From Domibacillus aminovorans (GTDB lineage Bacteria > Bacillota > Bacilli > Bacillales > Domibacillaceae), in contig NZ_LQWY01000030.1 in assembly GCF_001643235.1 (NCBI RefSeq), positions 7,415 through 53,159 on the forward strand: a stretch of DNA of 45,745 bases, in the 5' to 3' direction. The number at the start of each line of letters is the position of its first letter. Positions within the stretch are counted from its first letter, which is position 1. A program made the position numbers and the translations under genes. Shown piece after piece: positions 23,898 through 32,404 of the stretch. The notes beneath the pieces are model-generated. The model worked only from the letters and a program-made list of their open reading frames with translations, was not told the origin of the DNA and searched no databases.

Positions 23898-26800
23898 ATG
23901 AAAAAGATTCCAAAACCTAAAACGTTCGGTCCGCTCGGCAATATCCCTCTTATCGATAAAGAAAAACCAGTTCAATCATTTTGCAAACTGGCAGATGAGT
24001 ATGGTCCGATTTTTGAATTTAAATTTCCTCGTACAACAAACACTTTTGTTTCCAGCCATCAATTAGTAGCAGACGTTTGTGATCCATCACGTTTTGATAA
24101 ACATCTTTCGTCGCCGCTGAAAAAAGTTCGTGCATTTGCGGGAGATGGTTTATTTACGAGTGAAACACAAGAGCCTAATTGGCAAAAAGCTCATAACATA
24201 CTCCTGCCCAGTTTTAGTCAGCAAGCGATGAAGGGATATTACCCGATGATGTTGGATCTTGCTTTGCAGCTAGTTCAAAAATGGGAGCGTCTTAACCCAA
24301 ATGAATCAATTGATGTGCCAAAAGATATGACTAACCTTACACTTGATACGATTGGGTTATGCGGTTTTAATTATCGATTCAACAGTTTCTATCGTGAAAA
24401 GCCACACCCATTTATTACGAGTATGTTTCGAGCACTGAATGAATCGATGAACCAAACACAGCGCTTAGGTTTACAAGATAAACTGATGGTACTGACAAAA
24501 AACCAATATAAGCATGATATTAATGTGATGTTTTCTTTAGTGGATAAAATCGTTTCCGAGCGTAAAGAGAATGGCCATCAAGGTGAAGATGACCTGCTCT
24601 CTCTTATGCTAAATGCGAAAGATCCGCAGACAGGCGAGAAATTGGATGATATCAATATTAGATATCAAATGATTACTTTCTTAATAGCAGGGCACGAGAC
24701 AACGAGCGGCTTGCTGTCATTTGCTCTCTACTATCTTTTAAAGAATCCAGATAAGCTTAAGAAAGCATACGAGGAAGTGGACACCGTTTTAACAGATCCA
24801 ATTCCTTCATATAAACAAGTGAAAAACCTTAAGTACATTAAGATGATACTCAATGAATCTTTACGATTATGGCCAACTGCTCCAGCCTTTTCATTGTATG
24901 CAAAAGAAGATACGGTCATTGGCGGGGAATATTTGATTGAAAAAGGGAGAAGTGTTGCCGTTCTCATTCCGAAGCTGCATCGTGATAAAGATGCTTGGGG
25001 AGATGACGTGGAAGCGTTCCGACCTGAGCGTTTTGAAGATCCGAGTAAAATCCCTCACCATGCGTATAAACCATTTGGAAATGGGCAGCGTGCCTGTATT
25101 GGAATGCAGTTTGCTCTTCAAGAGGCGACACTCGTTTTAGGCATGGTTCTTCAGCATTTTGAATTGATTGATCATACGGATTACGAGTTAAATGTAAAAG
25201 AAACATTAACGTTAAAACCAGACAATTTTACGATTCGTGTAAAATCAAGAAAAAAACAGGTGGCTTTGGCTGTTTCTAGTCAGGAAACAGCACCTGCAGA
25301 AGAAAAGAAATCGAAAAGTGAGTTTACACAGGCTATAGACGCCCACAATACACCATTACTTGTGCTTTACGGATCAAATCTTGGAACAGCAGAGGGGATT
25401 GCAAGAGAGCTTGCGGAAACAGCCCGCTATCAAGGATTTCAGAGTAAAGTAGCCGCCCTTGATGAATATATAGGAAAACTGCCTAAAGACGGGGCCGTTT
25501 TGATTATCACATCTTCGTACAATGGGAAAGCGCCTGATAATGCAGCTGGGTTTGTAGAATGGATCGGTCAGGTGGAAGCCGGAGAGTTCAGAGGAGTGAA
25601 GTATGCTGTTTTTGGATGTGGAAACCGCAACTGGGCAAGCACATATCAGCGGATCCCTCAATTAATAGATGAACAACTAGCTGTCAAAGGAGCAAAGCGT
25701 ATTGTTCCGATAGGCGAAGGTGATGCAAATGATGATTTTGAAGCACAATTGGATCATTGGCACGATCGATTGTGGACCGATTTAATGAAAGAATTTAATT
25801 TGAAAGAGACAGAACAGAGAGAGAAAGGTGAAAGTACACTTACTGTGGAGTTTGTGAATGGGCCGATAAGTACATCACTTGTCACAACGTACGACGCCTT
25901 TTCAGCACAAGTGAAGGAAAATCGTGAACTTCAAACAGAGAAGAGTGAACGGAGCACACGCCATATTGAAATTCTTTTGCCGGAAGGTGCAGCGTATCAT
26001 GAGGGTGATCATCTAGGTGTCCTTCCACAAAATAGAGAAGAACTTGTAGAACGTGTTCTAGATCGGTATCGACTAACTAGAAACGATCATATCATTCTCA
26101 GCGGAAGTGGACGCAATGTTTCACATCTTCCGCTCGGATATCCAGTCAGTGTATATGATTTGCTTACTTGCAATGTGGAATTACAGGAAGCGGCGACGCG
26201 AGCACAGCTTCGTGAATTAGCCTCCTTCACGGTGTGCCCGCCTCATAAGCGGGAATTGGAAGCTCTTTTAGAAGGAGAGGAGTATAAGAAAAAGGTTCTT
26301 CAAAAACGTCTCACGATGCTTGATTTACTTGAGCAATATCCGGCTTGTGAGTTGCCATTTGATCGATTCATAGAGCTTCTTCCATCATTAAAAGCCCGAT
26401 ATTATTCCATTTCCAGTTCACCTAAAATGTTTTCAGATTCTTTAAGTATAACGGTAGGGGTCGTATGTGAACGGGCATGGAGTGGACGGGGTGAATACAA
26501 GGGAGTTGCATCAAATTATTTAGCGGATCGTCAAATAGGAGACAACATTACTTGTTTTATCCGCACGCCACAATCGGGATTTCAATTACCAGAAAATCCT
26601 GAAACACCTGTCATTATGGTTGGTCCAGGGACTGGTATTGCGCCATTCAGAGGCTTTTTACAAGCTCGACGGATTCAGAAAGAAGAGGGGAAAAAGCTGG
26701 CGGAAGCACATTTATATTTTGGTTGCCGTAATTCCGAACAGGATTATCTTTATCGTCAAGAATTGGAACAAGTTGAACAAGATGGATTAGTAACGCTGCA

Positions 26801-27068
26801 CACGGCTTTCTCTCGTTTAAACGGGCAGCCGAAGACGTACGTTCAGCATTTAATGAAACGAGACGCGGCTGCATTAATTCATTTACTTGATGATGGGGCT
26901 CATCTTTACATTTGTGGTGACGGAAGTAAAATGGCGCCAGATGTAGAGGCAACTTTGTGTCCCGCTTATCAAGAGGCGCATCGTGTAGGCGGACAAGAAG
27001 CTGAGAATTGGCTAGAACAATTGCAAAATGAAGGCCGATATGCAAAGGATGTTTGGACAGGAATATAA
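23898..27068 (+). CDS. Self-sufficient cytochrome P450/NADPH reductase fusion (CYP102A type)
   Basis: The 1056-residue enzyme is a fatty-acid hydroxylase of the BM3 family. The heme domain (1-460) has I-helix AGHETTSG with Thr268, ExxR in NESLRLWP and heme ligand Cys400 in [10 protein letters not shown]. The FMN domain starts at [12 protein letters not shown] (about 490-630). The FAD/NADPH domain carries [33 protein letters not shown] and ends YAKDVWTGI. The Phe of the active site (BM3 Phe87) is kept in GDGLFTS. The BM3 carboxylate-anchoring Arg47 and Tyr51 align with Thr and Phe here, closer to the B. subtilis CYP102A2/A3 pattern. AAAGGATGG favours the ATG at 23898 over 23889. Confidence 0.96.
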   Translation: MKKIPKPKTFGPLGNIPLIDKEKPVQSFCKLADEYGPIFEFKFPRTTNTFVSSHQLVADVCDPSRFDKHLSSPLKKVRAFAGDGLFTSETQEPNWQKAHNILLPSFSQQAMKGYYPMMLDLALQLVQKWERLNPNESIDVPKDMTNLTLDTIGLCGFNYRFNSFYREKPHPFITSMFRALNESMNQTQRLGLQDKLMVLTKNQYKHDINVMFSLVDKIVSERKENGHQGEDDLLSLMLNAKDPQTGEKLDDINIRYQMITFLIAGHETTSGLLSFALYYLLKNPDKLKKAYEEVDTVLTDPIPSYKQVKNLKYIKMILNESLRLWPTAPAFSLYAKEDTVIGGEYLIEKGRSVAVLIPKLHRDKDAWGDDVEAFRPERFEDPSKIPHHAYKPFGNGQRACIGMQFALQEATLVLGMVLQHFELIDHTDYELNVKETLTLKPDNFTIRVKSRKKQVALAVSSQETAPAEEKKSKSEFTQAIDAHNTPLLVLYGSNLGTAEGIARELAETARYQGFQSKVAALDEYIGKLPKDGAVLIITSSYNGKAPDNAAGFVEWIGQVEAGEFRGVKYAVFGCGNRNWASTYQRIPQLIDEQLAVKGAKRIVPIGEGDANDDFEAQLDHWHDRLWTDLMKEFNLKETEQREKGESTLTVEFVNGPISTSLVTTYDAFSAQVKENRELQTEKSERSTRHIEILLPEGAAYHEGDHLGVLPQNREELVERVLDRYRLTRNDHIILSGSGRNVSHLPLGYPVSVYDLLTCNVELQEAATRAQLRELASFTVCPPHKRELEALLEGEEYKKKVLQKRLTMLDLLEQYPACELPFDRFIELLPSLKARYYSISSSPKMFSDSLSITVGVVCERAWSGRGEYKGVASNYLADRQIGDNITCFIRTPQSGFQLPENPETPVIMVGPGTGIAPFRGFLQARRIQKEEGKKLAEAHLYFGCRNSEQDYLYRQELEQVEQDGLVTLHTAFSRLNGQPKTYVQHLMKRDAAALIHLLDDGAHLYICGDGSKMAPDVEATLCPAYQEAHRVGGQEAENWLEQLQNEGRYAKDVWTGI

Positions 27069-27078
27069 ATCATCATTT

Positions 27079-27128
27079 AAGGAGCTGTATCAAAAGTATG
27101 TATTTTGACACAGCTCCTTTCCTTTTTT
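27079..27128 (+). terminator. Terminator of the CYP102 gene
   Basis: AAGGAGCTGT(A)TCAAAA pairs with TTTTGA(C)ACAGCTCCTT, followed by TCCTTTTTT. Confidence 0.85.
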
Positions 27129-27187
27129 AAATGGAACGTCTAGTGGTGGGATTTCTCCTTGTTTTGGCGAATTTTTGCTGGGAGATA

Positions 27188-27251
27188 GCGGGATAAAGTG
27201 GCCGAGTGGCGGAATAAGTTCTAATCCAGCCGACAGACACACGAATCCCGC
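27188..27251. repeat. G-rich intergenic stretch, possible Bacillus repeat
   Basis: The stretch GCGGGATAAAGTGGCCGAGT with following GGCGGAATAAG has unusual G-rich composition, and its end ATCCCGC can pair with the starting GCGGGAT. It resembles short intergenic repeats of bacilli, from memory only. The rest of the 27130-27479 gap holds no gene that I can see. Confidence 0.3.
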
Positions 27252-27479
27252 CATTCTTTTTACTTTAAACGAGTTGTTTTAGGGAATACATAGTTATTCA
27301 TCTTCCGGATTGACAGCTAATATCAGCCATGATAAAATTATTTTGAATTAGAGATATATTAATTAAAGATATTTAGATGAAGAAAAAATTTGGATTGAAA
27401 AATGAGTTCAATAAGAAGGGGTACCTTGCTTTAAAAAACAAAATAAGCACAAATTAAGGATTAATTGGAGGAATGCAAA

Positions 27480-28457
27480 ATGAATGAATTAAAAGGAATA
27501 CATCACGTAACGGCCATTACAAGCAGTGCAGAAAAGAACTATGAATTTTTCACGTATGTGTTAGGGATGCGTTTAATAAAGAAAACCGTTAACCAGGATG
27601 ACATTCAAACGTATCACTTATTTTTTGCAGATGACACGGGCAGTGCAGGGACAGATATGACGTTCTTTGACTTCCCTGGCATTTCAAAAGGCGTACATGG
27701 TACAAATGAGATTTCAAAAACATCTTTCCGCGTACCGAGTGATGCAGCAATAGAGTATTGGGCCAAACGATTTGATCGTTTAGAAGTAAAACATACAGGA
27801 GTAAAAGAACAATTTGGTAAAAAGACACTTTCTTTCGTTGATTTTGATGACCAACAATACCAATTGATTTCAGATGAAAACAATGAAGGCGTTGCGGCTG
27901 GTACACCGTGGAAAAAAGGACCGATTCCTTTAGAATATGCCATTACAGGATTAGGCCCTATCTTCGTTCGTATTGCTGAATTTGATTACTTTAAAGAAAT
28001 GCTGGAAAAAGTTCTCTTATTTAAAGAAATAGACAAGTCCGGCTCCTTTCATTTATTTGAAGTAGGGAAAGGAGGAAATGGTGCGCAAGTCGTGGTAGAA
28101 AAAAATGTGATACTACCTCAAGCACGACAAGGGTTTGGTACCGTTCACCATGCAGCATTCCGTGTTGAAGACCGTTCTGTTTTAGAGGAATGGATTAAAC
28201 GGATGCAAAGTTTCGGATTTCAAACGTCTGGTTATGTCGATCGTCACTTTTTCGAGTCATTGTACGCAAGAGTGGCACCACAAATTTTATTTGAATTTGC
28301 AACAGATGGTCCAGGATTTATGGGCGATGAATCGTATGAAACGCTTGGAGAAAAATTGTCTTTGCCTCCATTTTTAGAACCAAAACGGGAAGAAATTGAA
28401 AAATTAGTACGCCCGATTGATACAGTAAGAAGCACGAAAGAATTCATTCAAGAATAA
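27480..28457 (+). CDS. VOC-family ring-cleaving dioxygenase-like protein (MhqO/MhqA type)
   Basis: The 325-residue protein has two vicinal-oxygen-chelate modules. The first starts LKGIHHVTAITSSAEKNYEF with the metal-type His pair, and the second holds GFGTVHHAAFRVEDRS. A Glu in ILFEFATDGPGF completes the metal site pattern. B. subtilis homologues (mhqO, mhqA, mhqE) are induced by quinones and proposed to cleave hydroquinones. TTGGAGGAA lies seven bases before the ATG, which fixes this start over a TTG at 27465. It is followed by a terminator and then a maleylacetate reductase-like gene on the same strand. No MhqR-type regulator is nearby. Confidence 0.85.
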   Translation: MNELKGIHHVTAITSSAEKNYEFFTYVLGMRLIKKTVNQDDIQTYHLFFADDTGSAGTDMTFFDFPGISKGVHGTNEISKTSFRVPSDAAIEYWAKRFDRLEVKHTGVKEQFGKKTLSFVDFDDQQYQLISDENNEGVAAGTPWKKGPIPLEYAITGLGPIFVRIAEFDYFKEMLEKVLLFKEIDKSGSFHLFEVGKGGNGAQVVVEKNVILPQARQGFGTVHHAAFRVEDRSVLEEWIKRMQSFGFQTSGYVDRHFFESLYARVAPQILFEFATDGPGFMGDESYETLGEKLSLPPFLEPKREEIEKLVRPIDTVRSTKEFIQE

Positions 28458-28461
28458 AGGA

Positions 28462-28500
28462 AAAAGTCTGGTGAGGTTTGATTGCCCATCAGACTTTTAC
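28462..28500 (+). terminator. Terminator after the VOC dioxygenase gene
   Basis: AAAAGTCTG pairs with CAGACTTTT, with an inner TG/CA step. It lies a few bases after the stop codon. The T-run is short (TTTTAC). Confidence 0.65.
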
Positions 28501-28690
28501 TATGAAAAATTACAAGAAAAAATCAACCAGTCTACATTCGAGAAAAAGAATGTAACGAATAGAACATTAGATGTAACCGGGACACATTAAGGCTCCTCTT
28601 TTCCGACGTTTGAAAAAATAATCAAAGAACGATAGCAGTATGTTATTTTCATCCGAACATCCAATCAAAGAGTAAAGGGCGGAAGCTAAA

Positions 28691-29788
28691 ATGAAAAGTT
28701 TTCTTTATGAAGCTCAAGCTGCGAGGGTTATTTTTGGGCCAGGGGAAATAAAACAAGTGCAGACTGAACTGGAAAAGATCAGTGCCAAAAGGGCTCTCGT
28801 TATTTCTACTCCGGGTCAAGAAGAGCTTGCTGATAAAGTCTCAGATTTAATCGGTGATTTATGTGCGGGGATTCATGCAAAAGCGGTTCAGCATGTCCCG
28901 ATGGAAAAGGTTGAGAAAGCGTTAGAGATTGTGCGGGCGCTTCATGTAGACAGCCTCGTTCCAATTGGTGGAGGTTCCTCCATCGGCTTAGCGAAAGCTA
29001 TTGCTCTGAACACCTCTTTGCCCATTGTGGCGATACCTACTACATATGCGGGATCTGAAATGACACCGATTTGGGGACTTACGGAGAATGGAATCAAAAA
29101 GACCGGAAAAGATCTCGTCGTTAAGCCGAAGACGGTCATTTATGATCCTAATCTTACGGTCAACTTGCCAACACGTGTGACGGTAACGAGCGGAATGAAT
29201 GCGATCGCTCATTGTGTAGAAGGGCTGTATGCAGAAAATGTAAACCCCATCATTTCTCTTTTAGCCGAAGAGGGAATTCGTGCTCTTCATTCAAGTTTAC
29301 CGGCTATTTTAGCTGATCCATATAATATAGAGGCACGCTCCGAAGCACTTTATGGTTGTTGGCTGGGGGGGACTGTTCTAGGATCTGTAGGGATGGCATT
29401 GCACCATAAGCTATGTCACGTATTGGGAGGTAGTTACAACCTTCCACATGCAGAAACCCACTCGGTCATGTTACCGTACGCCATCTGGTACAATGCCGCC
29501 CACGCATCGAAAGCGATTAAATCCATTGCACGCGCACTTCGTGTAGAGGAAGAGGATGTAGCGGGTTCTCTTTTTGATTTGACTGCATCTCTAGGTGTCC
29601 CTATGTCGTTAGCTGAAATTGGGATGAAGGAGAGTGATTTGGGTCAGGCTGCAGAACTGGCTACGAAGAATCCTTATTATAACCCTCGGCCCATTGAGCA
29701 ACAAACGATCAGGAAATTACTGGGATATGCTTTTGCAGGGAAACGACCTTTAAAAGGGATCGAAGTTCAAGGAGAAATCAATTCGTAA
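28691..29788 (+). CDS. Maleylacetate reductase-like iron-type alcohol dehydrogenase
   Basis: The 365-residue NAD(P)H-dependent enzyme of the iron-containing alcohol dehydrogenase superfamily is closest by eye to maleylacetate reductases (maleylacetate to 3-oxoadipate). Marks are ARVIFGPGEIKQV, the dinucleotide loop LVPIGGGSSIGLAKAIAL, IPTTYAGSEMTPIWGLT, NAIAHCVEGLYA and the metal-type His cluster in GMALHHKLCHVLGGSYNLPH and AETHS. GGGCGGAAG precedes the ATG. It lies 233 nt after the VOC dioxygenase gene. Together they could turn hydroquinone products into 3-oxoadipate, but the semialdehyde dehydrogenase that would connect them is not here. Confidence 0.85.
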   Translation: MKSFLYEAQAARVIFGPGEIKQVQTELEKISAKRALVISTPGQEELADKVSDLIGDLCAGIHAKAVQHVPMEKVEKALEIVRALHVDSLVPIGGGSSIGLAKAIALNTSLPIVAIPTTYAGSEMTPIWGLTENGIKKTGKDLVVKPKTVIYDPNLTVNLPTRVTVTSGMNAIAHCVEGLYAENVNPIISLLAEEGIRALHSSLPAILADPYNIEARSEALYGCWLGGTVLGSVGMALHHKLCHVLGGSYNLPHAETHSVMLPYAIWYNAAHASKAIKSIARALRVEEEDVAGSLFDLTASLGVPMSLAEIGMKESDLGQAAELATKNPYYNPRPIEQQTIRKLLGYAFAGKRPLKGIEVQGEINS

Positions 29789-29848
29789 TCAACTTAAAAA
29801 TGATAGGAGTTTTAACAATGCTCTTTCGTAAAACATTGCAAAATTCGG

Positions 29849-29880
29849 AAGGAAGCTGCTTCATACAAGCTTCCTTTTCG
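29849..29880 (+). terminator. Probable terminator after the maleylacetate reductase gene
   Basis: AAGGAAGCT pairs with AGCTTCCTT around a 10-nt loop, followed by TTCGTTTAG. The weak T-run lowers confidence. Confidence 0.6.
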
Positions 29881-29950
29881 TTTAGAAAATTGACTAAGTT
29901 AGAGACAATTAGACTGTTAAATGGAAAATAGACTTTCATCCTTTTTTCTT

Positions 29951-30730
29951 TCAGCTATCTTTGATATTATTTCTAAAATGATCGTAATCAGTTTTAATGT
30001 AACGAAATAACTTTGCGTTGCCGCCATGATCTGGATGAGTTATTTTTAATAACCCTTTATATTCTGCTAAGACATCTTTATTACTCGCCAATTTTGAAAG
30101 TCCTAGTTTTTTACTATAATCATTTGATTGAGTGGTGGAGCGGAAATGGTCTCTTTTATTTTCTTTTAATTTTATTAATTCATTATGTAATTCAGTATTT
30201 TCTTTTAATAAATCCGTTGTTTCATTTTGTAATTTCCTTGTCACATTCTTTAGTATTACAATTTCCTTATTTAGCTTATCTAACTTATCTCTTTGCTGGA
30301 TTACTATATTTTTTGCAGTCTTATGAATTTCTTCAATTCCTTCTATATGCTTATCTTGTGTTTTTATTTTTAATTTCAATTGGTGTATGATCTCGTCCTT
30401 ATTTTGATCAGTGCGCTCATTTATAAACAGCTTTGAGGCTGTGTCATCAATTATATATTCAGTTGTCCTATTCGTGGTTCCGTCGTATTTAATCTTACCT
30501 TCATGCAGCCAACGTCTAACAGTTTGAATACTCATACTTTTGGTTAATCCTGCATCTTTTAACAGGTCAAAAGCTTGATCTGTGTCATCAATTATGTATC
30601 CAGTTTTTCTATTTCCAGTTCCATCGTATTTAATTTTACCTTCACGCAGCCAACGTCTAAGAGTTTGAATACTCATACTTTCTGTTAATCCTGCATCCTT
30701 TAACAGGTCAAAAGCTTGATCTGTGTTCAC
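29951..30730 (-). CDS. Double helix-turn-helix, coiled-coil and J-domain protein
   Basis: The 259-residue protein begins with two tandem 47-residue units, 41 of 47 identical: TDQAFDLLKDAGL, then SMSIQTxRRWLxEGKIKYDG, then YIIDD. Each looks like a MerR/RacA-style helix-turn-helix. Residues about 105-205 form a long charged coiled coil (NKDEIIHQLKLKIKTQDKHI, LQNETTDLLKENTELHNELI). The C terminus (about 207-259) resembles helices II-III of a DnaJ J-domain, with the HPD triad at 232-234 in THPDHGGNAKLF. The start is GTG after AGGGGGAA. No phage or plasmid genes flank it. I know of no named family with this exact architecture. Binding of DNA and of DnaK are inferences. Confidence 0.75.
   Translation of the reverse strand: MNTDQAFDLLKDAGLTESMSIQTLRRWLREGKIKYDGTGNRKTGYIIDDTDQAFDLLKDAGLTKSMSIQTVRRWLHEGKIKYDGTTNRTTEYIIDDTASKLFINERTDQNKDEIIHQLKLKIKTQDKHIEGIEEIHKTAKNIVIQQRDKLDKLNKEIVILKNVTRKLQNETTDLLKENTELHNELIKLKENKRDHFRSTTQSNDYSKKLGLSKLASNKDVLAEYKGLLKITHPDHGGNAKLFRYIKTDYDHFRNNIKDS
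30440..30721. repeat. Tandem 141-bp duplication inside the HTH/J-domain gene
   Basis: Two direct units (30440-30580 and 30581-30721) each encode one helix-turn-helix domain in frame. They differ by scattered substitutions, so the duplication is not brand new. The repeat explains the doubled DNA-binding region. Confidence 0.9.
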
Positions 30731-31003
30731 GACGTTCCCCCTATCCCTTTTATTATGCTATGTAATGTTACATTAAGTGATATTAGTCTATTATAAGAAA
30801 AAATGAGTCGTTTTTTGTACCATATCGCAAAATGTCAATCATTCATAATCTTTATTACAATTTTGACATAAAAGGTTATTGTGTATTGATTCGCCCAATA
30901 CCGAGTAAAAACACAAGAAATTGAGATTGCTCCGATTCTGAATACAAAGGATTAAGGCAAAATAAAGGAAGTCATTGCTGAGTTAAAACAACAGAACATT
31001 ATT

Positions 31004-31390
31004 TTGAACGGTCAACATTTTGATATGGAATTGCATCTTGTACATAAAGATGAAAATGATCAACTAGCTGTTATAGGCTTAATGATTAAGGAGGGCGCGT
31101 CAAATCCCGTATTCGAAAATGTATGGAGTGCCCTTCCTCAAGAAGGAACAGCAGAAATTGTAAAATTATCAGAGCCAATTGACTTAACGAATATGCTGCC
31201 AAAGGAACAACAATCTTTTCAATATACGGGTTCTTTAACGACTCCGCCGTGTTCAGAAAATGTTAAATGGATTGTATTGGAGCAGCCCATTGACATGTCT
31301 AAAGAGCAAATCGATGCATTCCGTCAAATTTTCCCGGATAACCATCGACCCATCCAAGCCTTAGAAGGTCGTGAAGTGATAGAGAAGTAA
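31004..31390 (+). pseudogene. Alpha carbonic anhydrase, C-terminal fragment
   Basis: About 128 codons encode the C-terminal half of an alpha carbonic anhydrase. FDMELHLVHKDEND contains the third zinc His region, and SFQYTGSLTTPPCSENVKW is the family hallmark. FRQIFPDNHRPIQAL follows. The N-terminal half with the HxH zinc pair is missing, and in-frame stop codons occur upstream (near 30952). Only weak start codons (TTG at 31004) exist. A fragment without two of three zinc ligands cannot be an active hydratase. A second, smaller fragment of a related gene lies at 22604-22673. Confidence 0.85.
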
Positions 31391-31394
31391 ATGC

Positions 31395-31441
31395 CGTGGA
31401 AGAACTCCATTTCCTAAAAGAGAACAAAGAGTTCTTCCACG
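31395..31441. terminator. Hairpin between convergent carbonic anhydrase fragment and yugN
   Basis: A perfect 13-bp stem CGTGGAAGAACTC/GAGTTCTTCCACG with a 21-nt loop sits between two convergent units, consistent with a shared bidirectional terminator. T-runs on both sides are weak (ACTTATTT and GCATTTAC). Confidence 0.55.
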
Positions 31442-31447
31442 ACTTAT

Positions 31448-31858
31448 TTAGTGTAAATAACTGACGATCTGTTTGACAGCTTGTTCACCGGCATCTTCCC
31501 ATTTGTTTTTATTTTTTATTTGTCCGTCTGTATCTAGAGGGTCTTGGAACTGATTAAATCCTGTAGCAGTAGCTAATGAACTTTCGTCGTTGTCCAAACC
31601 AGTATTGACGACATGTTTGATCACAAAGGGTGTTTGAAACTCAATCGAAGCATCGCAATTCTCGAGTTCTCCATCCACCACAAGAAAAGGGATTCTCAGA
31701 TAAATGGTCTCCCCTCCATCACGCCACAAAACGGAATCGAAGCTCCCCTGCTCATAATCCCAATGTCCTCCTAAATCATACCCAAGATTTTTAAGTGTAT
31801 CCTGCATATCACCAAAGTAGGCTTTTTTTCCTTCAAGATCTGTTTGTAACTTTAACAT
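31448..31858 (-). CDS. yugN: YugN-like family protein
   Basis: The 136-residue protein of unknown function matches the YugN-like family of bacilli from end to end: LGGHWDYEQGSFDSVLWRDG, GETIYLRIPFLVVDGEL, FVIKHVVNTGLDNDESS and GFNQFQDPLDTDGQI. No signal peptide or membrane segment is seen, so it is probably cytosolic. AAAGGGAGTGG lies about 7 bases before the ATG. The gene stands alone on the minus strand. Confidence 0.9.
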   Translation of the reverse strand: MLKLQTDLEGKKAYFGDMQDTLKNLGYDLGGHWDYEQGSFDSVLWRDGGETIYLRIPFLVVDGELENCDASIEFQTPFVIKHVVNTGLDNDESSLATATGFNQFQDPLDTDGQIKNKNKWEDAGEQAVKQIVSYLH

Positions 31859-31964
31859 GATAATCCACTCCCTTTAAAGTATTCAGTAGCTATCCTTCAC
31901 TAAAAATAGAACGAAAATACGTAAGCATGAAATTAAAAAAAGAGCTCTGAATACGTTCACTTAT

Positions 31965-32130
31965 AGTGGGCGGTCATGGGGCTATGTATGACTTAGCAAA
32001 AAGTGAGAATTTGCATCGTATCGTTAATACAAATTATGAGAAAAAGGGGATTTAACGGAAAGAGTCTATGCTGTATGGACAGATGACCAAATTGTTACAG
32101 CCGGGCTCTTTTTTCTTCTGAATGAATAGG
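31965..32130 (+). pseudogene. DJ-1/PfpI-type glutamine amidotransferase-like relic
   Basis: The stretch translates as VGGHGAMYDLAKSENLHRIV and continues NTNYEKKGI before a stop. After a frameshift it reads RVYAVWTDDQIVTAGL. GGHGAMxD and the late xDxxIVTAxx motif are typical of DJ-1/PfpI (Hsp31-like) proteins. The catalytic-Cys region AAVCHG between them is gone. The rest of the 31859-32404 gap has no gene. Confidence 0.6.
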
Positions 32131-32229
32131 GGAAGAATTAGTAAAAGCCCTTAAAAGAGAAAATAATAGAAAATATTTGTTGGGGAGAACTGGCATACAA
32201 AGAATTAAAGCTTGAACCATATAATTTTC

Positions 32230-32268
32230 AAAGGGATATCCACGTTTTTGTGAGATATCTCTTTTTAC
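32230..32268 (+). terminator. Hairpin with T-run upstream of nupC
   Basis: AAGGGATATCCAC pairs with GTGAGATATCTCTT (two G-T/mismatch positions) around GTTTTT, followed by TTTT. It probably ended the decayed upstream gene. Confidence 0.6.
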
Positions 32269-32404
32269 TGAACCTTACGCTGTTTCAATAGAGAAGCTCT
32301 TATTTTTTCATGCTTTCTGTCTTACGGCTGAAAATGTGAAAAAATGGGGGCTCTTTATATATAAAAAATATCTTGGGGAATAATACAGCACAGGAGATGA
32401 TAAC

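Noticed and set aside
29818-29935. Short frame with a fair ribosome site after the maleylacetate reductase gene
   Set aside because: It runs through the terminator hairpin and has no recognisable protein sequence.
30013-30390. 125-codon plus-strand frame rich in Leu, Phe and Tyr
   Set aside because: It is the antisense of the Lys/Glu-rich coiled coil of the HTH/J-domain gene. Such antisense frames look membrane-like by chance.
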